NCBI RefSeq assembly: GCF_001039355.2
Contig: NW_019774737.1
Location: 1-38,151 of the forward strand
Direction: 5' to 3'
Source: Lingula anatina
Taxonomy: Eukaryota > Brachiopoda > Lingulata > Lingulida > Lingulidae
Length of the DNA stretch: 38,151 nt
The notes beneath the pieces are model-generated. The model was not told where the DNA came from. It did no database searches and saw nothing but the letters and a program-made list of their open reading frames with translations. The position numbers were made by a program, and so were the translations under genes. Below are positions 11,161-21,782 of this stretch, in pieces (the first letter of the stretch is position 1; every line of letters begins with the position of its first letter).

Positions 11161-12050
11161 TTTTATTAACAACAGTCTTAAATGTTATTATTGTTATGTG
11201 AAAATTCAGTGACATGGCCCATTTATTTTTCAGTGAGCCTATAGATTGACAGGTTATTATAAATTACAACTGTAAATAAACTTTAAACACAATCAAACAA
11301 ACAAAACTATAAGCACTTTTCACTCAAGGTAGTGGTTCTTACCAGTCAAGATGGACAAACAGTAATGCACATTTACTACAAATACTGCCAAATACGGGAC
11401 AAACATCACGCGTAGGCTTACTGTTCCCAATTTTTTCTAGCGAAGTGAAATCTAACGCAGGGTGTACCTTGTGGGTAGATTTCATCATTGCGCAGAACCA
11501 CCAAATATTTATCACTGTTTGAACTACACTGCATATACATATCAATCCATCTGAAGAAATTCTGGTCCAGCGACCCTTCTCTGCTGCCAGGTCGTGTGAC
11601 AATAATTCTGCAGGACTACCACCTTCCTTTCTGTTTCACCAGCCCAGAATACCATTCCCTTGATTCATGGCCAATGATGAATACTTCAGTTTCAAAATAT
11701 AAATTTTTCTGAAGCATAATTAAGTTCAAAAACATTTTTGTTGAGATGCGGTCATTCAATTTTTACTTGCGGACTGTTGGCACGTGTTTTTGTTCGTTCC
11801 ATTTGCAATCAACCTGAGAGTGCTGCATTTTAGCATTTACTTTTTAACTGAAATAAACTTTTTAAAAATCAGAAATAAAAAATTTGAATAATTAAATGGA
11901 TACAAAAATAAATAAATAAACGTTAAATTTTCTTTCCCACAAACTGTGATGAAATTAGTCATGGCATAGTTTTACAGGTGGTCTTAGGATAATGGCGACG
12001 CTGGGCTAATCAATTTGAGGGATGACACATTCGAAACTACTATCTAATAC
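11161..12050. other. Intergenic region between Prop1-like gene and MCFD2 3' ends
   Basis: AT-rich, with no supported gene. Overlapping frames on both strands near 11339-11712 have no recognisable domain or splice context. Confidence 0.5.
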
Positions 12051-12554
12051 TTTATTTTCAGTTGTCAATTGGAAGCAAGGCACAGAATGAGAAGACAAAC
12101 AAACTTTGGAGAGTCTACATTCTACAAACATCACAAACACCTTAGCATCTAAACAAAACGCGCATAAATAACTATATATGCAAAACAGTCAACTGGAAAT
12201 AGCTCTTGCAGACATCACTCATGTTTACGTAAAATAACTACAACTATATATATATATATGTTTCTAGTTTTATACTGGAAAATGTCGAGAAATAATTTGA
12301 TAAAAGTAAAGAGATTCATTATTTGCATAGTGTAAAAATCTTAGCACCTTTCGGTAAAGCACCTTAAAATTTAGGTGGATTGTTTGACTGGTGGAAATTT
12401 TCATATATTCTTCATTATCAAAAATGGTTCATACCATACAGCACAAAAAGTCAACTGTCGATGTATCATTTCCACCAAAATTCCAATTAAATTTATACAT
12501 ATGCACTGAAATCTATTTCACATATCTAATTCAAATTCAGCTGTAATCTACTGT
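12051..12554 (-). other. MCFD2 3' UTR
   Basis: The minus-strand AATAAA (TTTATT on plus, 12051-12056) lies about 500 bases after the stop codon and is the best polyadenylation signal seen. A short (TA)n tract lies near 12246-12259. Confidence 0.45.
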
Positions 12555-13867
12555 TCAAGGATGAGGTGGCTGCTGCTGTTGTTGCATATGCTGTTGCTGC
12601 TGTTGTTGATGTTGGTCCATTTGTTGCTGTTGGTGTATCCTTGCATTTTCCTGGTTTCTCTTCTGCGCTGTGACAAACTCAGTGTAATCAATGTAGCCGT
12701 CATTGCTGGAATCATCCTCCCTGAGAATTGTCTCCACCATATTGCTGATCTCCTCATCTGCTAAAGCCTTTTGCACATTATTTGGATCATTTTCTGCAAA
12801 GAAAACAAAGTAAACTTTCTAATGATGAAGGCATAATTTGAATATTTATTTCAAAAATATATTTTTCTTCTCAAAAAATTTAGACTATATGTAATACTGA
12901 AGATTGATATTATGGGTAAAGAGCTTGAATAGTTGAATGTTTTGATAATAACTTTTACATCATTTAATATAACATAAACATGTTACAAGCATCTGAGAAA
13001 ACTAAATCCTTTTCAGAATTTCTCAGTCCTGTGTATCTCCAAAGTCATCATTTCAAACTACATCTAGTTGGTTTAAGGTTCTGTGGACAGATAAACATGG
13101 ACAAAGGGCAAATTATAACTACTTACCATGATGAAAATGAGTCATAGCTTTGCTCAACTCTAGACCATCCAATTTGTTGTTGTGATCATAATCATGCATT
13201 TTGAAATAATAAAACTGAATTTCCTGCTCGCTCATTTTGCTGAAGTCTACATTAGCTTTGCCATCCAAGTGTTCTTTCAGATGCCTGAATAAGAAAAGAG
13301 AAGAAATACAATAAATCTACACAAAAAAAGTTATCTTTAAAGTAAGATAATGAGAAATGAAATCTAGTACTGGATCTCATGTTGAAACGGGGATCACAAT
13401 GTTTCGATCTCAGCTTCAACGTTAGATCCAGTATTGATTTTATTTCTCATTATCTTAGTATAATATAGCTGGATGAATCAAAACATTCATTTTTATATTT
13501 AAAGCATTCAATCTTTACCTTTGCCCTTAAATGTTTTCTATTCAACAACAATGCTGCAAATGTTAATCAATTGCTTCAAACATTTTTATATAAATCATAT
13601 GCACAATAACAATCTTTTGTACACCTATATATATACTGTGTTAAATAACCATACAAAAAAGTCACAATATCTGACACTAGATATCCCTGAGGAAGGCAAT
13701 AACAAGCAGACTGTTATACCAATTCATACTTACTCAGCATCATTTACGTGATGTGCATCATGCATTCTGACATTCTGTCCACCTCCCTGTGGCTGCTGAT
13801 GATGTTCACCATGGCCATATACAGTCCCCACTAGTAATAACCCTGCTGATAGTAATAGCCACTTCAT
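12555..13867 (-). CDS. mcfd2: MCFD2 homologue, EF-hand secretory-pathway protein (3 coding exons, 176 aa)
   Basis: Read on the minus strand, coding segments 13867-13734, 13284-13127 and 12793-12555 join in phases 2 and 1 to give 176 residues; human MCFD2 has 146. A signal peptide begins [14 protein letters not shown], with probable cleavage after the VYG near residue 18. Two EF-hand loops are complete: [12 protein letters not shown] (76-87) and [12 protein letters not shown] (125-136), with acidic ligands at positions 1, 9 or 5, and 12. [19 protein letters not shown] is the family signature. In mammals MCFD2 binds LMAN1 (ERGIC-53) and carries cargo such as coagulation factors V and VIII from ER to Golgi with Ca2+; the cargo here is unknown. 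The last 25 residues form a Gln/His-rich tail absent from the human protein. It lies head-to-head with TAF1A. Confidence 0.94.
12564..12624 (-). repeat. mcfd2: CAG/CAA repeat encoding the MCFD2 polyglutamine tail
   Basis: The minus strand carries mixed CAG/CAA codons, giving runs of four, six and five glutamines interrupted by Met, Asp and His (residues 152-172). The mix of CAA and CAG would slow slippage compared with a pure CAG run. Confidence 0.85.
13343..13457. mobile_element. Hairpin MITE with long terminal inverted repeats in MCFD2 intron 1
   Basis: The left arm begins TAAGATAATGAGAAAT (13343-13358) and the right arm ends ATTTCTCATTATCTTA (13442-13457), a perfect 16-bp inverted repeat. 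Similarity goes on inward through ACTGGATCT/AGATCCAGT to about 45 bp per arm, leaving little loop. The TA at each end may be a target-site duplication, pointing to a Tc1/mariner-type origin; this is inference. No coding capacity. Confidence 0.75.
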
Positions 13868-14720
13868 TCTGAATAGGCTTGAGAGAACTCTGAAATCCAT
13901 TAACATATCGGGTTAATGTTATTCCTCGTTAAGGCATAAGTAATATTTACAAATGGCTTTACAAAAAGCCCAAAATCCATTCTTTTCTTGACATAAAACC
14001 AAAGATTTGAGACTAAAGTACAGTTAGTGAACATTATCATAATATACTACTAACTTAATTCATAGACACCAAATCTGAGTTTTATGGAAAATATTTTTAA
14101 AAACCCATCACATACTATTTTAATATGCTTTTAGTAAATCTGGATCCCCAATAGAGAGGCTTAAACTAAAATCTCCAATAATATCTCACAGCAGAGAAAA
14201 AAAGGTAAAATTATAAATGAATCATTTGACATTTTGGAAAACTATGAAATGGAACAACACCCCCTTCTCCCCAAATTTACAACGTATGCAACAACATTAT
14301 ACACTTATAATTTAAAAAGTATAATTCATGCAAGCTGTAAAACAGGTACAGTAGCACAGGAAAGAATAAACAAAGCATGAAACAGAAGCAGAATGTTTTC
14401 AGTCGCACCTCTCTTCCTCCAACAACATTTTTTGATATTTAAAGCGACAAACCCTTTGGCAATCGCGAGCCACCCTTACAACATTATTATATGTACGTTC
14501 CAACTTGTGCACAGATGTTCACATCACCAGCGCAATAATTAGCAAAATAAGTTTTAAATACAGACCAACACAGGGCAGTATGTGTAGTTTAATTCACTAT
14601 TAGACGCCCCAATTAACATGGGAAGTTTACGTACGATTAAAATTACGTGTAAAAATCTTACCTGTCTGTATTTACCTGGTCAACGTGTCACTGCAGCAGC
14701 CGATTTCGATTTCATAACGA
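13868..14720 (-). other. MCFD2 5' UTR: short leader, intron and candidate non-coding first exon
   Basis: Upstream of the ATG the minus strand reads a TTTCAG acceptor, so the ATG exon extends to 13889. Candidate donors further upstream are CAGACAG|GTAAGA (exon edge 14662) and GACCAG|GTAAAT (edge 14676), which suggests a non-coding first exon near 14662-14720 and a 5' UTR intron of about 0.8 kb. The exact start is not visible. The rest of the interval is AT-rich and featureless. Confidence 0.4.
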
Positions 14721-15059
14721 GGCTGAACATACTCTTTAAGAGATTTTGTAATTTTGCAAATCTTTCTTTGCATCAAATTAAGTTATAACTATAGTAATAT
14801 ATAAAACATATTATTGTTAAATACTTATTCCAATGCATTAAATGGATATTAATTTAATTGCATTCCAGATAGTAATTGGTGTTTGAGACTAAAGCACACT
14901 CTTTCCGTGGAAAAGGAAGGAAAATGCGACTCTTGATAACAGGTTGCTTTGGTTTGTGTACAACTTGCTGCTCAACATTATGGACAAGGAGCATGCACCT
15001 GTGAGCAGCTTTTAAAAGTTACTAATCCCCCGCTACATGGCTTTTTGTTAAGATTGGAT
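14721..15059. promoter_or_regulatory. Presumed shared head-to-head promoter of MCFD2 and TAF1A
   Basis: About 0.3 kb separates the candidate first exons of the divergent genes. No TATA box was recognised. The shared arrangement is inferred from gene orientation. Confidence 0.4.
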
Positions 15060-15098
15060 ATGGAACCAGATGACGATGAATTCGATGTTGACTTAAGC
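15060..15098 (+). other. Candidate upstream exon of TAF1A with an overlapping uORF
   Basis: An ATG in good context (G at -3 and +4) begins 13 acidic codons (MEPDDDEFDVDLS) before a strong donor AGC|GTAAGT at 15099. Joined to the next acceptor (15482, or 15485 by the NAGNAG choice), this frame soon meets TGA at 15494-15496, 6 bases after the proposed TAF1A ATG. In the TAF1A frame a TAA (15094-15096) lies just before the junction, so the exon reads as 5' UTR with a 16-17 codon uORF. The true 5' edge is unknown. Confidence 0.45.
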
Positions 15099-15485
15099 GT
15101 AAGTCGTGGAAATAGTTATCATTCGAATTTTCGATTTTTTAGGCGTCTGCTACAATCATACAATGTAGTACACGTAGTGTATATCTTACATAGCTACAAT
15201 GTTCTTCATCTTGTGGGACCAGTGGATTGCCATTTCAAGTGTTTTCATCAATGGAATGCATGCTGTAATTACATGGAAAAATCTGCATTGAATTCTCATC
15301 TTTTGTTAATTGAAAGTTAGTACAAACAGTTTTGATCCAAATATTTTTGTCTTGCCTTTTGCCTTTTGGATATGAAAGTTATTGTTACATTTCGTTCAAG
15401 TCGTAATTGTGCTTAGTGCAATTATTTATTATAAATACCTTTAGAAAAATAAATGCATCACTCCTTTTTGCAATAATACAGCAGC

Positions 15486-18400
15486 ATGCCAAGTGATGTT
15501 GACTCTCTACACCTTGACTCAAGAATCTTCAGTCATCTTCAGGTTGTGAGTGACATGAGTAATAGTTTTAGAAGTGTAGACACATATTATATCCAAGTAA
15601 GTCTATCTGTTTGAATGGAAAGAAAAAATAAAAATGACATTTGTCTATAATTTTGTAGATTGCTGTGATATCATATTTGGTATCTAAAGATAGAAGTGAG
15701 AGTGATTTTACACCATGGATGGAAGAAGCAAAAGAACAAATTTATAATGCAGGTAATAATTGCAAGACAAAAGGAGTTAATTATGCTGGTATATGTTGTG
15801 GTACATGCTGAGAGCTCAAACTCTAAAGGAAACTGCTGACTTGGTGACACCTTATCATGCTAGTCTCGTTTGAGATGCTTGAGACTTGATAGGTATACTG
15901 TACAATTGTGTTTATCCTTAAAGGCTGTACATCCAATATAAACAGCACTGTAACATTGGGTTCATATCTTTCTGAACTAAAACAGCATGTCTAACTGATA
16001 TCAACCCCGTGGTGAGTGTAATTTCATACCCTAAGATGCAATCATGAATATGTTAGCTGTTTGTCAGTGATTTCAGTCATACAACTTTGGTTAAAGTTAT
16101 TAAAATGTCTAGACATTAAAAATGATGTAAGTGTTGATAAAGAAAAGGCAAATAACTGAAAGCTTTCTTATTATAGTTAAGAAATTTTCTGACCGATATT
16201 TGATTTTGATATTTAATGACTCATTGTTTATATCAGCATAGGTTCATCATTAAATGTAAAACTTATATTTAGAAACTGTTCATTCAGATTATTTTTGTAA
16301 TTTAACTTACACACTTTGGCAGGTTAGTAAGAATGGTTCTAAAATTTAATTGCTTTCTCCCTTTATGAACATTCACTTTATTTCATGATTGTGTGGTTTG
16401 TGTTTTTTAGGTTTAAAGAAAGATTTTTCACATAGTGCACCTGTTGTGCCTGGTCTGCTGAGACTGTTAAAAGACTGTCTGCTGACTCACAGATGGGAAG
16501 ATGCACTACGGGTTGTACAAAGTGTAACCAAGGAGCACTCTGGTACTGCATCAGCTATATGGAAGGTGAGTTGGTTGCAAGGACAGAAATGATTTAAACT
16601 GAATTTAAGGTACCCATTTTACCCATTTGAAAAATTTTAGACCATCCACCAGTATCATTTCGGAGATCAGAGAACTTATTGTTCATCTCTTAATACTAAT
16701 ATAAGTAATATAATTACTTCTCATGAATAGTGAACTTACTGGTTGGCTTTGATATTTTCTGTGCTGTTTGTAATAATTGATCATTAATGTAAATTCAAAC
16801 TAGTAAACAGACTAAATGAACATCTAACAAAATGTACAAAGTATAATCATGTAGACACATGATGGAAGAATGGTTTGAAAACGTTTTAGTATAAAGCATG
16901 ACATTTCAATTCCATTTTAGGGTGGCAGTGAAATCCTGTATGCTGATGGAGAAAGTAATTCTCATTTACTAGAACTACTTGTTAAGTAAGTTTCTGTTTT
17001 GTTTTCAGACAAGATATCTGTTTACTCTGTTACTACATTATGGCAGATATCTGAAATATTACAAACAAAATAACCTGATTTATACTAAATTTCAGTTTGC
17101 AATGAGTAGGAGTAAAAAAAGGTCTTCTTTGTGAACATTATTGGTTCTGTTTTAGTTAAAAGTTAAAAAAAGTGAATTTTATGGAAAAGAATAAGATTTT
17201 CATTATTTTTATTATTATTATTTTGTTTTAGTCAGTTGAAGAATCTGACCTCTGAATACAACTACAAGGGTGTGATTCTAGAGTATGTGTTCTATCTACT
17301 GCACCAGGGAAGGACAGCTGAGGCATTGGAGCAGATGAAGGTGTGGTTTTGAAGTTTTTGAGCAATCATCATAATTATGCTTTCGTTAAACAATCTTCCT
17401 TAGATAATGGACATGTCATAGTAGTGCATGATACTAAAACATTTGATTTTTGCAGTCATAATTCTGACATCAGCAAATATTATAAAAGTAAAATGTAATA
17501 AGTTTTAACAGATCACAAATAGGGAAATATGTAGTCATGTCTTATTTATCGTTTTTTAGTTTTATGTCATTTTAATCTTTAGTTTAAAAGTATTACCAGA
17601 GGCCTCAAGAAGAGCCCAACTGATCAAAGCAGGTACCTCGACCTGCAGTACACTTTGTATCAGGGCATGGTGTACTACACATTGTGGTTGCAGGCAAAGC
17701 AATATTTGGAGAAGCTGAAGGAGAAGGAGGATGGTGAGTAAGGTATTGTTTTAGTGTTTGTGTACCTGTCCTGAGCAAATTAAATCAGTACCGATTCTTT
17801 GATGATTGTGACGTGAGAGAAAGCAGAGTTGATTTCCCTTGTTTTGAAAAATGGGATGATTTTCATTATACAGATTTTTTTCTAACAATTTGTAAAAAGG
17901 AGACATTTTACATTTGGTTTTCTTTGAAAGGCAAACTCTTTTTACTATATATTTCCTTGATCTACTTATTTGAAAGGTGACCCATTGCTTCATGCATCAG
18001 CATTGACATGGGATGAAGAATATTTGCAGAGTCATGCAACCAGAGCCATTGAGGCTTTCAGAAATGTAGAAACACAATATGGGGTGTGGGATATCTTTGT
18101 GACTAAATACGTTGAGGTAAAGTGACATTTTTCATCTTAAAGTTGGTATTACACCTGGCAGTAGGTGAATTAAGTACCTTTCCATACATACTTATAATGC
18201 TTTGAAATTGTCTATATTAGTTATAGGACTGAGTATGTTCTTTGTACATTGCAGTTACATATATATTATTTTCATTACTTACAATATATATTTTAAATGA
18301 AAGTCTCATGGACCTGAGAAACCTCTTCGTTTGCACCATAATGGATAGCAGTCTTAATCATAATAATAGATTTTTAATTTTTCTCTTATGAATATACATA

Positions 18401-20635
18401 ATGCAGCACGAGTCTATCTTTTTGCAGTTGTTAGAGTATACAGAGAAGACTGAAGATGCATATCAAGTTTTGAAAGTTTATAGAGATCACCATGATGAAA
18501 ACCCCAATGCACATAAAATGCTATACAAATTCATGAAAAGGCAAAATGCAAATAGAGGAGATAAACTAAGGGTTCTTCAGGTATCTGTTACTTTGCCAGG
18601 AATTAGATAACAAAATACAAAGTTTATTGGTTTTGAGGTAAAAGCTAGTAAATACTGTTTCATTTAAACCAACATAGATCTTTTGACAAAACATAAGCTA
18701 CACCACTTTGTGCAGTCACAAGCCTTTTTACAGATCATTGCAGTTTGTGTCAGAAAAGGTATGCTAAGAGATGCATCCTTTTCAGGGTCAAAATGTGCAT
18801 TAATTTTTAGGTGTTTCACAAGGAGTTGACTGATTATAATGATAAAATAAATCATATTTGATATAAATATGATGTGATATATAGATATTGATATGTTTTA
18901 AATTATTTAGGATTTTGTTAAGCTGGTGCCTTCAGATGAATTGGTGCTTGAACTGTGTGATTTGCTGGAAGAAAATGCAACTGATGCTGAAGGTATATTT
19001 TCAGGAAGTGTAATTTATGCTTTGATGAAAGTTATTTTATATCTGATATCCCACAGAGGTAGAAGAAGCAAGAGATATACTAGTAATAATGTTAAGTGTA
19101 AAGAGCAATGCAACATGTATGTTGATGGACTTTTCTATACTAGTATATGACAAAAGACAAATTCCGTATACATACCTTTAATGCAATTTAAAACATCCCT
19201 CTCATCAAATTTTACTGTTTATAAATTAATTGTTAGGCATGGTGTGTTTCATATTTTTTGATTTGTCTAGATAAATTATTGACAGGTGATCTCATACGAA
19301 AGGTGCTGCAACTGCTTTTTAACATGCTTGACTATGGTTGTTGGCAGAACTTTGAGCCACCTTGGAAAAAGTTAGTGACACTATTGGAAAAACTGGGGTA
19401 AGACAATAGATGAAAAGTCTTACTTAAATCTAACTTAAAGTTGTTGCCTAAGCTCCATGTATTCTTTGCCTGAAAGCAAAATATAAACATGTAGTACTTC
19501 TGAATTTTAAGTGAATGAAGTGTTGGTTCATGAGTGCTGGAAGATTTTTTGAAGGTTGTCATTTAGATGAAGGACCAAGCAAATATATTTTCATTTTTAT
19601 TTTGGCAAACTGTCACTACAACTTCAGTAGACTGTGAGAACATTACACTTTGTAGAATCAATAGTCTTGGATGTTTTTTTACTTCCCAGAAAAGATGACA
19701 TTCCCAGTGTAGAGAAAGTTTGGAGTCCTAGGCATGACTGGTGGCCTGCATATCATTTCACATCTTCCATGATACAAACAGCAGACCAAAACTTGCTAGT
19801 GTGCAAAATGAAAGTTGCCCATCTCCTCCTTGGGGCAGGTAATTACACTATGAAAATTGGTCAAATGCCTGTTTCCTATGCATTATATATTTGTTGAATG
19901 TATAAACTTTTCCATAATTTAAGATATTTTTGCTCAAAGGGTTTTATGTCTTGAGTTTTCTTTCCTCCGAAAACTTGCTGTATTAAATAATTCTCTTTTT
20001 TTGGTTATCAAGCAGACTCACTTTAGTACTAGTTAAAAGAGTCGTCCACTGTATGCTACTTAAAAGAGCGTAATTATATCGAGGCGCAGCAGAGAGATTA
20101 TTTGCTCTTGTATGTCACATACAGTGGATGGTGAGTAGTTGTAACCGACTTATACCACGGCTGGCATTTCGCACAATAGGGTGAATGCACTAAATCGTAT
20201 GAAAATACAGGCAAGCCTGTATGCGAAATACAAGTGCTATTATCCTATTGTTCAAAGCACCAGCTGTGGTATAATACTTGATATGCACTTTTCTGTATAT
20301 GTAAAACAGTACAAATCTGATTTTAGGAAACACTTTTGGTGAAGAAGCAAAGAAGAGTTTGAATGAAGAGAATTTAAGACACATGGAGGAATTTGTATGT
20401 CACAGACAGAATCTTGGTATAGTTTTCCACAAAAGGTGACAAATGTTGACTGCAGGAATCGAAATCTACATCAACATTGAAATTCACATATATCGCGAGA
20501 AATTTGCACAAGAAATGTGTCACAGATCATGAACTAAAACACATCATTTCTATGGAAGATGAACAAGTGATCCCAGAGAAAGAGGTGCTACTGCTGAGAG
20601 TAAAGCAGTTGTCCTCTAAGTTGCAAACTACTTAG
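15486..20635 (+). CDS. taf1a: TAF1A homologue, Pol I SL1/TIF-IB subunit (13 coding exons, 527 aa)
   Basis: Coding exons 15486-15596, 15659-15752, 16411-16565, 16921-16985, 17232-17340, 17583-17733, 17977-18116, 18428-18580, 18911-18992, 19271-19397, 19690-19838, 20327-20394 and 20456-20635 join in frame to 527 residues; human TAF1A (TAF(I)48) has 450. Family signatures recognised: KKDF then HRWEDAL (near 70-95), IWKGGSEILY (near 119-126), ALEQMK, GVWDIFVTKYVELLE (near 263-278), NPNAHKMLYKFMKRQ (300-314), LVPSDELVLEL and the strongly conserved DWWPAYHF (412-419). The family is helical, TPR-like. TAF1A with TAF1B, TAF1C and TBP forms the selectivity factor that places RNA polymerase I on the rDNA promoter in the nucleolus. 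The start is supported by an in-frame TAA upstream in the spliced leader. The last two exons are separated by only 61 bases. Confidence 0.92.
20044..20130. repeat. Inverted-repeat hairpin next to the 20150 element
   Basis: GTCCACTGTATG (20044-20055) pairs with CATACAGTGGATG (20118-20130), and a nested pair AGAGCGTAATTAT / ATTATTTGCTCT lies inside. Probably a second small TIR element or part of a composite insertion with the 20150-20274 element. Confidence 0.55.
20150..20274. mobile_element. 125-bp element with about 30-bp terminal inverted repeats in TAF1A intron 11
   Basis: The left end TTATACCACGGCTGGCATTT (from 20150) is the imperfect inverse of the right end, which finishes CACCAGCTGTGGTATAA (20274); the match runs for about 30 bases through ACAATAGG/CCTATTGT. 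No transposase. No clear target duplication, so the class is not assigned. Confidence 0.7.
20456..20635 (+). CDS. taf1a: TAF1A last coding exon (C-terminal 59 residues)
   Basis: Acceptor GACTGCAG ends at 20455 and the frame stays open for 59 codons to TAG at 20633-20635. It follows a 61-base intron with donor GTATGT at 20395. If that intron is kept, the protein would end at TGA 20437-20439 with 14 other residues. The exon is Lys-rich, in keeping with the basic C-terminus of the human protein, but clear homology is not visible to me. Confidence 0.7.
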   Translation, partial: ESKSTSTLKFTYIARNLHKKCVTDHELKHIISMEDEQVIPEKEVLLLRVKQLSSKLQTT

Positions 20636-21400
20636 AGGCCTTGTGTACAGTGCCAAATGAAAGTTGGACTTGGGCACTGCAATAAACACGACCCTGGGAT
20701 TTTCAATTTCATTTAATAATACTAAATCCATTTGGGCTGTAAGATGTTGTGAGACACTTGACTTTAAAACATATGATATTTGAAGAAGAATGTATATTTT
20801 TAATTTTGTGAGAAAGTGAGATTAAGAGAATCCAATAAAGGCAAAAAAGAAAGTACACAATTTGTTCTTGGAGTAAAATAACAAACGGTCAAAAGAACCA
20901 ACCTCGTATCCATCTGTAGGCATCGATTTTCAATAACCAACAGGAAACGATGCACGTGCATGATCACGCACTTATTGTCCCAAGAATCACAGTATAAACT
21001 TGGGAGTTGTAATATCTTGTTCCATGCACGTTATAATACGAGGTTCTGCACAAGAAAAACGTGTAGAGCATTTAGATGTTGGCTTTGATAATGCAGACTT
21101 ATTATACATGCTTCTAAAAGTCAGAAATATTTGTAATTGCTTTATGCAGTGATCAGTGTGAATAGGATCCATTTTTGTGATTTTCCATCACCTTTTTAAA
21201 CTTGCCATTTACTTTATATAAAACCAAATTCAACTATTTACATTTTTTCACTCATAATATGACATTTTGAAAAACATTATTATGGTCTACCTTCAGTATA
21301 AAATAAGACTAATTATAATGTTATGATCAGCAAAAGATGTATTAAAACTTTCTTCCAAATACATCCTCTTTAATGTTTCAAAAAAAAAAAAAAAATTGCT
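20636..21400. other. TAF1A 3' UTR and intergenic region between converging genes
   Basis: TAF1A polyadenylation candidates AATAAA lie at 20681-20686 and 20834-20839. Between about 20866 and 21045 are several short inverted matches (AACCTCGTAT at 20900 with ATACGAGGTT at 21036, and the 12-bp palindrome ATGCACGTGCAT at 20950-20961), which may mark a decayed inverted-repeat element. No gene is supported. Confidence 0.45.
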
Positions 21401-21782
21401 AAGTCACTAACAAATGTGGTTCTATGTGTTTTATTTTCTCACAATAAATGGATGAGATGATAAATATGAGATTATAACTGTCATAATAATTTTTTTGGAA
21501 TACCATAAAATTACCATATTTGTTGGGTGCCCACTTGTAACGTCCAGCACAGAAAATGTTATGACATTCAACAGCTTAAAAAAACTGGATAAAGATGATG
21601 TATATATCTATACCACAACAGACTGGAGTTTTTACTTCACATTCACTCTAGAATGAAGCTCAGTTTGCAAACCAGAGTAAGAAGTCTTCAAGTGCACACC
21701 TTCCAGTAACACTTTGCTATAAAATTCTTTTATCCCTTGGGCACTGTTGAAGTACATCCTTGCCAAAATACACAGCTTACTT
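21401..21782 (-). other. EIF3K 3' UTR
   Basis: The minus-strand AATAAA (TTTATT on plus, 21430-21435) is the best polyadenylation signal, about 350 bases after the stop, with an A-run near 21380 on the plus strand. Confidence 0.45.

Noticed and set aside
15060-15098. Taking ATG 15060 as the TAF1A start
   Set aside because: With donor 15099 and either acceptor near 15481-15484 it reads out of frame and stops at 15494-15496, so 15486 is preferred.
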